Origin: Planctomycetota bacterium
GTDB lineage: Bacteria > Planctomycetota > JAJSAM01
DNA length: 8,166 nt
Reading direction: 5' to 3'
Assembly (NCBI GenBank): GCA_029932425.1
Contig: JAOZQC010000125.1
Span: 1-8,166 of the forward strand
The notes under the pieces were generated by a model that ran no database searches, was not told the origin of the DNA, and saw only the letters and a program-made list of their open reading frames with translations. The stretch's first letter is position 1, and each line of letters starts with the position of its first letter. Position numbers and translations under genes: made by a program. This document shows positions 1 through 5,044 of the stretch, one piece after another.

Positions 1-611
1 CGCTGGCCGCGGAGGCGCTCGGCAACCGCCGCGACCGCGGTGCGGCCGGGGCCCTCCGGAAGATCGTCCACGACGAGACCGAGGACGCCGCCGTCCGGAA
101 GAAGGCGATCGAGAGCCTCTACCTGGTCCTGCGGAGCGCGGCGGTGCCGGATCTGGTGAAGGTGCTCGGGAACGCCGGCGACGAGAGCGTCATGGCCGCG
201 GCCGCCGCCACCCTGGGAGACGCGAAGGCGCCCCAGGCGGTGGACGCCCTCCTCACCGGCCTCGAGGACTTCAGCGCGCGGGTGCGGCTCTCCTGCGCGG
301 TGGCCCTGGGCAAGATCGGCTCCCGGAAGGCGGTGAACGGGCTGGTGGGAGTACTCGACGACGAGAGCGACGCCGTGCGGGCGGAGGCCGCCAAGGCCCT
401 GGAGGTGCTGGGGAGCCGGAAGGCGGTGCCCGGCCTGATCGCCCTGCTGGAGGACTCCGAGGACGACACCTCCCTCACGAACGCCACCCGGGCCCTCTCG
501 AAGATCACGGGCCGGAAGCTCGTCTACTCCCCCGACGACCCTCCGAAGAAGCGCCGGGAAGTGCTCGAGGCCTGGAAGAAGTGGTGGGCCGAGCACGAGA
601 AGGAGTACTGA
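1..611 (+). CDS. HEAT-repeat protein, C-terminal part (5' end outside window)
   Basis: The reading frame is open from base 3 to the TGA at 609-611, giving 202 residues with no convincing start inside; a GTG at 144 falls in the middle of a repeat and is not the true start. The protein is built of about five helical repeats of roughly 30 residues, recognisable by recurring A-V-x-x-L and A-A-x-A-L-G patterns such as AVPDLVKVLG, AVDALLTGLED, AVALGKIGSRKAVNGL and AAKALEVLGSRKAVPGL. This is the HEAT/PBS-lyase-type repeat, a scaffold for protein-protein contacts. The last repeat is followed by a short charged tail ending in WKKWWAEHEKEY, a Trp-rich ending I associate with secreted or cytoplasmic HEAT proteins of GC-rich environmental bacteria. 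The partner is unknown, and any signal peptide or catalytic domain would lie upstream of the window. The fold is clear; the function is not. Confidence 0.85.
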   Translation, partial: LAAEALGNRRDRGAAGALRKIVHDETEDAAVRKKAIESLYLVLRSAAVPDLVKVLGNAGDESVMAAAAATLGDAKAPQAVDALLTGLEDFSARVRLSCAVALGKIGSRKAVNGLVGVLDDESDAVRAEAAKALEVLGSRKAVPGLIALLEDSEDDTSLTNATRALSKITGRKLVYSPDDPPKKRREVLEAWKKWWAEHEKEY

Positions 612-629
612 CCGGAGGAGAGGTCGGCG

Positions 630-658
630 CGATCCCCGAGGGAAACCGCCGGGGATCG
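630..658. terminator. Hairpin between convergent genes, likely bidirectional terminator
   Basis: A perfect 9-bp inverted repeat, CGATCCCCG at 630-638 and CGGGGATCG at 650-658, encloses an 11-nt loop. It fills the 47-bp gap between the stop of the HEAT gene (611) and the stop of the convergent pseudouridine synthase gene (659), which is where a shared terminator is expected. Neither strand has a T-tract after the stem, so it is not a canonical intrinsic terminator. In genomes this GC-rich, U-poor hairpins may still terminate or protect 3' ends. Confidence 0.45.
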
Positions 659-1621
659 TCAGCCGCGCCGGAGGACCTCCCGGGCCCGCTCCATGTCCGG
701 GGGGAGGGGGGCGGTGATCGTCAGCCGCTCCCCGGTGAGGGGGTGGCGGAAGGTCAGCCGCGCCGAGTGGAGGGGGTAGCGGTCCAGGATCGTCTCTCCG
801 TCCACCACCAGGGGCCGGCCGTCGCCGTACAGGCCGTCGGCCACGAGCGGGGTGCCGATCCACTGCATGTGCACCCGGATCTGGTGGGTGCGTCCCGACT
901 TCGGCAGGAGCCGGAGGTAGGCGTGCGTCCCGTAGTCCTCCAGGGTCTCGTAGAGGGTGAGGGAGGGCTCCCCGTACTCGTGGACCCGCATGGGGAGGCC
1001 GTTTCTCGCCTCGGGGTCCCGGGCGATGGGGGCCTCCACCTCTCCCGAGGGCGGATCCGGGCGGCCCGCGACGACGGCCCGGTACTCCTTCTCCACCTCG
1101 CGCTCCGCGAACTGCCGGCCCAGCTCCGCCCGCACGTCGTCCCGCTTCGCCACCAGGAGGACGCCGGAGGTGTGTTGGTCCAGGCGGTGGGCGAGCTTGG
1201 GCACGACGTCCCGGGCGGGATCGTCCGTCCGCCGGTACCGGAGGTGGAGCGCGTTGATGATGGTGTCCATCTGGTGCCGGCCCACGGGATGCACCACGTA
1301 CCCCGCGGGCTTGTCGATGGCCACCAGGACCTCGTCCTCGTAGAGGACGGGCAGGGGGATGTCCGCGGGATCGAACGGGTCCCCCCGGCGGCGCAGCGTC
1401 ACGAGGATCTCGTCGCCCGGGCGCACCGGCCGCGAGGCCTTGCCCGGACCGCCGTTCACGGTGACGCTCCCCTCCCGGATCCTCTCCTTCAGGTGCTCCC
1501 TCGACCGCCAGGGGAAGCGCGCCCGCAGGAAGCGGTCGAGGCGGAGGCCGTCCTCCTCCGGGCGCACCACGAGCCGGGTCTCGTTCTCCGCGCGGCCGAG
1601 ATCGGGGGGGATCCGCGACAT
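659..1621 (-). CDS. RluA-family 23S rRNA pseudouridine synthase (RluD/RluC-like)
   Basis: This 320-residue protein has the RluA/RluC/RluD layout. An S4 RNA-binding domain lies at about residues 25-70 (RLDRFLRARFP, then VTVNG), followed by the pseudouridine synthase domain from about 92 to 300. Visible motifs are DKPAG (103-107), HRLDQHTSGVLL (145-156) with the presumed catalytic Asp148, GRTHQIRVH (243-251) and LHS (284-286). In place of the common HRLDR there is HRLDQ, a tolerated variation; the catalytic Asp is present. The family isomerises uridine to pseudouridine in rRNA, with RluD and RluC acting on 23S rRNA; which site this enzyme modifies cannot be told from the sequence. Length is normal for the family. 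The ATG at 1621 is 7 nt downstream of a TACAAT box and has no Shine-Dalgarno sequence, suggesting a leaderless message. The gene is divergent from the trmH-like gene and convergent with the HEAT gene, so it is probably monocistronic. Confidence 0.93.
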   Translation of the reverse strand: MSRIPPDLGRAENETRLVVRPEEDGLRLDRFLRARFPWRSREHLKERIREGSVTVNGGPGKASRPVRPGDEILVTLRRRGDPFDPADIPLPVLYEDEVLVAIDKPAGYVVHPVGRHQMDTIINALHLRYRRTDDPARDVVPKLAHRLDQHTSGVLLVAKRDDVRAELGRQFAEREVEKEYRAVVAGRPDPPSGEVEAPIARDPEARNGLPMRVHEYGEPSLTLYETLEDYGTHAYLRLLPKSGRTHQIRVHMQWIGTPLVADGLYGDGRPLVVDGETILDRYPLHSARLTFRHPLTGERLTITAPLPPDMERAREVLRRG

Positions 1622-1628
1622 GGCGCGG

Positions 1629-1646
1629 ATTGTAGCATGCTATCAT
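1629..1646. promoter_or_regulatory. Divergent, near-symmetric promoter pair (extended -10 boxes sharing GCATGC)
   Basis: The 32 bp between the two divergent ATGs contain ATTGTA-GCATGC-TATCAT. On the + strand TATCAT (1641-1646) matches TATAAT at 5 of 6 positions and is preceded by TGC, an extended -10. On the - strand TACAAT (1634-1629) also matches 5 of 6 and is also preceded by TGC, because GCATGC is its own complement. Exactly 7 nt separate each box from its ATG (1647-1653 and 1628-1622), which places transcription start at or next to the A of the ATG. I see no good -35 hexamer at 16-18 nt for either direction. The two boxes are too close for RNA polymerase to occupy both at once. Confidence 0.65.
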
Positions 1647-1653
1647 CCGCCGA

Positions 1654-2436
1654 ATGGCGACCCGGGCACACCTGGCCCTGCTCCGCAGGCTCTCCCGGCG
1701 GGACGCGCGGCGGGAGCACGGGCTCTACCTGGTCGAGGGGCGCCGCCTGGTGGGCGAGGCGCTCCTCTCCGGGGCCCCGGTGACGGAGGTGCTCGCCACC
1801 CAGCGCTTTCTCGACTCCCCCGGGGGGCGGGAGATCCGGGCGCTGCTCTCGGACCGGGCTCCCCTGGACCGCATCTCCGAGCGGGACCTCCTCCTCCTGG
1901 CGGACACCCGGACCCCCCAGGGGGTCCTGGCCGTGATCGCCCGGAGGCCCCCGGACCGGGAGGTGCTCGGGAAGGAGGGGCTCTTCCTGGCCCTGGACGG
2001 GGTGTCCGATCCCGGGAACGTGGGCACGCTGGTCCGCACCGGGGACGCCTTCCGGGCGCGGGCCGTCCTCGCGGGGCCGGGGAGCGCGGACTTCGAGAAC
2101 CCCAAGGTGCTCCGGGCGGCCATGGGGTCGAGCTTCCACCTGCCGCTCCTCGTCACGGACGACCTGGCCGCCGAGCTCGAGAGGATGCGCGAGGCGGGGG
2201 CGGAGGTGCTGGCCGCCGTTCTCGACGGGACGGACGTGTACTCCTGCCGGAGCCTGGCCCCTCGGGTGGTCCTGGTCCTCGGAAACGAGGCCCGCGGGAT
2301 CTCCCCGCCGGTGCTGGAGAAGGCGGATCGCCGGGTGACCGTGCCCTGCCCCGGCCCCGCGGAGTCGCTGAACGTGGCCGCCGCGGGCGCCATCCTCAGC
2401 GCCCGGGTGGCCCGGATGATGGGAGGGTTGGAGTGA
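1654..2436 (+). CDS. TrmH/SpoU-family RNA 2'-O-methyltransferase
   Basis: This 260-residue protein is a SPOUT-class methyltransferase that would transfer a methyl group from S-adenosylmethionine to a ribose 2'-OH in rRNA or tRNA. An N-terminal substrate-binding domain (about 5-95, with GLYLVEGRRLVGEAL) resembles that of RlmB and TsnR-type enzymes. The catalytic knot domain carries all three SpoU motifs: motif 1 DPGNVGTLVRT (119-129, with Asn122 and the catalytic Arg128), motif 2 VLGNEARGI (208-216, Gly210-Asn211-Glu212) and motif 3 ESLNVAAAGAI (237-247, Ser238 and Asn240). Length is normal. The nearest functional guess is a 23S rRNA guanosine 2'-O-methyltransferase, but the target base cannot be read from the sequence. 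The ATG lies 7 nt after a TATCAT box with no Shine-Dalgarno sequence, so it is probably leaderless. Its TGA overlaps the GTG of the ABC ATPase gene, so it heads a three-gene operon. Confidence 0.92.
   Translation: MATRAHLALLRRLSRRDARREHGLYLVEGRRLVGEALLSGAPVTEVLATQRFLDSPGGREIRALLSDRAPLDRISERDLLLLADTRTPQGVLAVIARRPPDREVLGKEGLFLALDGVSDPGNVGTLVRTGDAFRARAVLAGPGSADFENPKVLRAAMGSSFHLPLLVTDDLAAELERMREAGAEVLAAVLDGTDVYSCRSLAPRVVLVLGNEARGISPPVLEKADRRVTVPCPGPAESLNVAAAGAILSARVARMMGGLE
2421..2427 (+). promoter_or_regulatory. Shine-Dalgarno sequence for the ABC ATPase gene
   Basis: GGGAGGG lies 5 nt upstream of the GTG at 2433, inside the end of the trmH-like gene. It decides the start of the ABC ATPase in a frame that is otherwise open far upstream (to about 1359). 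Confidence 0.6.
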
Positions 2437-3224
2437 CGGAGGAGAGGGTGGAGTACGGCGTGGAGATCGAGGGCCTGACCCGCGTCTACGAGGGAGGGAA
2501 GACGGCGGTGGAGGATCTCACCCTGCGCGTGCGGAAGGGGGAGTTCTTCGGCTTCCTGGGGCCGAACGGGGCGGGGAAGTCCACCACGATCAAGATCCTC
2601 TGCGGTCTCCTGCGCCCCACCTCGGGGACGGCGCGGGTGCTGGGGTGGGACGTGGAGCGCCGGCCCCTCGAGGTGAAGAGGCGGGTGGGCCTCCTCCCGG
2701 AGGAGATCAACACCTACGAGCGCCTCACGGGGTACGAGCTGCTCGTGTTCACGGGGAGGATGTACGGCCTCTCCCGCGAGGTGGCCGCCGAGCGGGCCCG
2801 GAAGCTCCTGGAGTTCCTGGAGATCGCCCGGCCGGACCGCTCGAAGCTCCTCCTCGACTACTCCATGGGGATGAAGAAGAAGGTCCTCCTGGCCGCGGCC
2901 CTGATCCACGGGCCGAAGGTGCTCTTTCTCGACGAGCCCTTCAACGGCATCGACGCCGTGACCGGGCGCGCCATCCGCGAGGTCCTCTCCCGGGCCGCCG
3001 CCGAGGGGGTGACGATCTTCTTCTCCTCGCACGTCCTGGAGATCGTGGAGAAGCTCTGCTCCCGCATCGCCATCATCCACGAGGGGCGGCTCCGGGCGAT
3101 CGGCGACCTCGAGGAGATCGCGGCCCAGGCGGGCCGGCCTCCCGGCTGTTCCCTGGAGGACATCTTCGTGGATCTCGTGGGCGGCGGCGGCGATCGCGGG
3201 GAGCTCCCGTGGATCCGGGGGTGA
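2433..3224 (+). CDS. ABC transporter ATP-binding protein (ABC-2 exporter type)
   Basis: This 263-residue nucleotide-binding subunit presumably energises the permease encoded immediately downstream. It has Walker A GPNGAGKST (43-51), Walker B VLFLDEP (163-169), D-loop NGID (171-174) and the switch His200 in SSH. The Q-loop position reads LLPEE (88-92), with Glu where Gln is usual. The signature is YSMGMKKK (143-150) in place of LSGGQ, a form seen in EcsA-like and other ABC-2 exporter ATPases, so the protein is probably active. The chosen GTG overlaps the preceding TGA (GTGA at 2433-2436), has a GGGAGGG Shine-Dalgarno at 5 nt, and gives a normal length; GTGs at 2448 and 2460 are alternatives. 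The domain from about residue 225 is a short C-terminal extension. Substrate is unknown. Confidence 0.92.
   Translation: MTEERVEYGVEIEGLTRVYEGGKTAVEDLTLRVRKGEFFGFLGPNGAGKSTTIKILCGLLRPTSGTARVLGWDVERRPLEVKRRVGLLPEEINTYERLTGYELLVFTGRMYGLSREVAAERARKLLEFLEIARPDRSKLLLDYSMGMKKKVLLAAALIHGPKVLFLDEPFNGIDAVTGRAIREVLSRAAAEGVTIFFSSHVLEIVEKLCSRIAIIHEGRLRAIGDLEEIAAQAGRPPGCSLEDIFVDLVGGGGDRGELPWIRG
3198..3203 (+). promoter_or_regulatory. Shine-Dalgarno sequence favouring GTG 3209 as permease start
   Basis: GGGGAG sits 5 nt upstream of the GTG at 3209. A second in-frame GTG at 3221 overlaps the ATPase stop as GTGA, as at the previous junction, but the same Shine-Dalgarno would be 17 nt away from it. Spacing therefore favours 3209; overlap style favours 3221. 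The difference is four residues. Confidence 0.5.
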
Positions 3225-4843
3225 TCCGGAGCGTTCGGCTCCTCCTCTGGCTGCGCTTCCGGATCATGTTCCGCGGCGGGAGGGGGAGAGGGGTCGCGCT
3301 GGTGATCGCGTGCGCCACCATGGGGCTCTTCTCGCTGCTGGCGGCCGGCTTCATCGGCGACCTGACCCTCGCGTTCCGGGCGACGGGGAACCCGCGGCTC
3401 CCGGCCGCCTGGGTGCACCTGTTCCTCCTCCTGGTGTACGCGGCGCTCGTGCTCCTGCCGCTCCTGGGCTTCGCGGCCTCCGAGTTCTACGACGTCACGA
3501 AGCTCTTCCACTTCCCCGTCTCCCACCGGGCGGTGTTCACGGCCCGCGTCCTGGGACTCCTGGCGGGGCCCTCCGTGCTCTTCTTCGCGCCCTCCCTGGT
3601 CGCGGTGGTGATCGGCCTGCCGGGAGGGGTGGGGACGGGGCTCCTCCGGGGGGTGCTCCTGGTCGTCTTCCTCTTCCACGCGGTGACCGTGGCGGAGGTG
3701 CTGCAGCTCATGCTGCTCCACGTGCTCCGGTCCCGGAGGTTCCGGGACCTGGCGGCGGTGGCCTCCGCCCTCGTGGCCGCCGGCTTCTACGTCCTCTTCC
3801 AGCTCGGCATGAGGAACGGGAGCCCGGCGCGGAACCTGGCCGCCTTCCTGGACCGGGGCTTCACGGACTACCTCGCCCCGATCCCGTGCTACTGGGTCTC
3901 CTCCCTGGTCGCCCCCGGGGCGGGAGCCGGGGCGGTGCTGCTCTTCCTCTTCGGGCTCCTTCCCCTCACCGGCCTCCTCGTGGTGCTCGCGGGGCACCTG
4001 CAGGAGAAGGCCTTCCACGGCGAGATCCCCATCGCGGTGCCGCGGGAGCGGGCGGTGAAGGCGGATCGCCCGCGCCCGGCCCCCTTTCCCCTCTCGCTGG
4101 TGCCGGGCGCGGTGCGGGCCCTGGCCGGGCAGCAGTGGCGGGCCCTGGCGCGCGATCCCGCGGTGAAGAGCCTGCTCATCCAGCAGACGGTCTTCGTCCT
4201 CCTCCCCGTGGCCCTCCCCCTTCTCGCCTCCTCGCGGGGGCGGATGCCGGGGTGGGGCATGCTGGGGAAGATCGGGATCGGCGGCGTGGCCTTCGTGGCC
4301 TCCCAGCTCTGCCTGAACCTCTTCGGCCTGGAGGGGCCGGGCGTCGTCCAGCTCCTCGTCACCCCCGTGTCCCGGAGACGGATGATCGCGGGGAAGGTGC
4401 TGGGGACCCTGGCCCTGGGCGTTCTCCTGCTCGCGGGCTTCCTCCTTCTCCTGGGAGGCGTCTTCCTCGGCCTCGGCGCCCCGCCCCGCCCCGCCGACCT
4501 CCTCGTGCTCTTCCTGAACGGCGGCGCCGCGCTGCTCATCGTCTCCGCGGTGGGGGCCGTGACCTCCGTGATCTCCCCTTTCCGGGTCGCCGTCCGGGGC
4601 CGGGGCGCGCTCGCCCAGCAGCGGGTGGGGGCCCAGGAGGGGTGCCTCCGGACTCTCGTGATCTTCCTGGGCCTGGCGGTGGCCGCGGTCCTGGCGGCCC
4701 CCGTGTTCCTCCTGGCGGGCGCTCCCGGCTCCGCGCTCCTCGGCCTGGCCTGGGGCGTGCTCCTCCTCGTCCTGGGGGTGGGGTGGGCCGGCGGCCTGCT
4801 CCGGGGGAGGGAGGAGGAGATCCTCCGGGCCCTCGCTCCCTGA
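3209..4843 (+). CDS. ABC-2 type exporter permease, long two-half form
   Basis: This is a 544-residue, very hydrophobic protein with about twelve predicted membrane spans. The first half (about 1-265) begins with LLLWLRFRIMFRGG, a pre-membrane amphipathic stretch. It is followed by spans near 29-50, 68-90, 114-137, 145-170, 180-200 and 230-262, with a cytoplasmic-type motif FHFPVSHRAVFTARVLG (100-116) between the second and third. A Pro/Arg-rich linker (about 265-300) leads to a second half that again starts with a soluble segment (GQQWRALARDPAVKSLL) and has about six more spans, including a VTPVSRRRMIAGKVLG loop comparable to the first-half motif. This internal duplication makes it a single-chain equivalent of two six-span ABC-2 subunits. 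I believe it belongs to the putative ABC exporter family of about 540 residues, but I cannot search to confirm. It overlaps the ATPase gene, so the two form one exporter; substrate is unknown. Confidence 0.85.
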   Translation: MDPGVIRSVRLLLWLRFRIMFRGGRGRGVALVIACATMGLFSLLAAGFIGDLTLAFRATGNPRLPAAWVHLFLLLVYAALVLLPLLGFAASEFYDVTKLFHFPVSHRAVFTARVLGLLAGPSVLFFAPSLVAVVIGLPGGVGTGLLRGVLLVVFLFHAVTVAEVLQLMLLHVLRSRRFRDLAAVASALVAAGFYVLFQLGMRNGSPARNLAAFLDRGFTDYLAPIPCYWVSSLVAPGAGAGAVLLFLFGLLPLTGLLVVLAGHLQEKAFHGEIPIAVPRERAVKADRPRPAPFPLSLVPGAVRALAGQQWRALARDPAVKSLLIQQTVFVLLPVALPLLASSRGRMPGWGMLGKIGIGGVAFVASQLCLNLFGLEGPGVVQLLVTPVSRRRMIAGKVLGTLALGVLLLAGFLLLLGGVFLGLGAPPRPADLLVLFLNGGAALLIVSAVGAVTSVISPFRVAVRGRGALAQQRVGAQEGCLRTLVIFLGLAVAAVLAAPVFLLAGAPGSALLGLAWGVLLLVLGVGWAGGLLRGREEEILRALAP

Positions 4844-4857
4844 GCCCGCCTCGCTCG

Positions 4858-4920
4858 CGAGGGCCCCGCCCTCGGGCGTCGTCCGCCCGCGAAGGCCCCG
4901 ATCCCGCGGCCCTCCTTCGC
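4858..4920 (+). terminator. Run of three adjoining hairpins after the exporter operon
   Basis: Beginning 14 nt after the permease stop are three consecutive inverted repeats. CGAGGGC (4858-4864) pairs with GCCCTCG (4868-4874) around a 3-nt loop. CGGGCG (4873-4878) pairs with CGCCCG (4884-4889) around a 5-nt loop. GCGAAGG (4889-4895) pairs with CCTTCGC (4914-4920) around an 18-nt loop. Neighbouring stems share one or two bases, so not all can be complete at the same time. No T-tract follows. The position suggests termination or 3'-end protection of the operon transcript. Some of these stems could be chance in so GC-rich a sequence. Confidence 0.4.
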
Positions 4921-5002
4921 GCCGCTCCGGGCCCGGGCGGCCGGGGGAATCGGGGTCCGGCCCGGAATGGGCTCGAGTGCTCCCCTTCCCCGGCCGATAG
5001 AG

Positions 5003-5032
5003 AGGCGAGCTTCCCGGAACGGGAAGGCGAGC
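5003..5032 (+). repeat. Hairpin flanked by 8-bp direct repeats, before the HDOD gene
   Basis: CTTCCCG (5010-5016) and CGGGAAG (5020-5026) form a perfect 7-bp stem with a GAA loop. The identical octamer AGGCGAGC lies on both sides, at 5003-5010 and 5025-5032, overlapping the stem ends. The structure ends 12 nt before the ATG at 5045, so it would lie in the 5' leader of the HDOD-GAF-GGDEF message and could affect ribosome access. It matches no riboswitch class that I recognise. Confidence 0.4.
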
Positions 5033-5044
5033 CACGGTGGGGTC

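Larger units (their letters stand above)
4844..5044. other. 201-bp intergenic region, hairpin-rich, no gene seen
   Basis: This gap lies between the permease stop and the chosen start of the HDOD gene. No reading frame here has a plausible start plus protein-like sequence. The left half (4849-4936) is dense in inverted repeats, described separately. The right half holds a small hairpin flanked by 8-bp direct repeats just before the next gene. I see no convincing -35/-10 pair; GATAGA near 4995-5000 is the only A/T-richer spot. Confidence 0.6.

Noticed and set aside
581..1783. 400-codon plus-strand open frame over the pseudouridine synthase gene
   Set aside because: It is antisense to a gene with all RluA motifs, shows low-complexity composition and has no domain.
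1359..2432. Long upstream extension of the ABC ATPase frame
   Set aside because: It overlaps the trmH-like and rluA-like genes and is Arg/Gly/Pro-rich without domain features. The Shine-Dalgarno and GTGA overlap at 2433 give the normal ATPase length.
4991..5044. Possible riboswitch (guanidine-II/mini-ykkC or c-di-GMP type) before the GGDEF gene
   Set aside because: ACGG appears twice, but neither copy is closed by a proper stem as in guanidine-II RNAs. The conserved core of c-di-GMP riboswitches is not visible. Only a simple hairpin is supported.
4967..5044. N-terminal extension of the HDOD protein from ATG 4967
   Set aside because: The added 26 residues have no counterpart expected in HDOD proteins. 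Starting at 5045 places the LPTLP-like motif at the usual distance from the N terminus. It is not excluded by stop codons.
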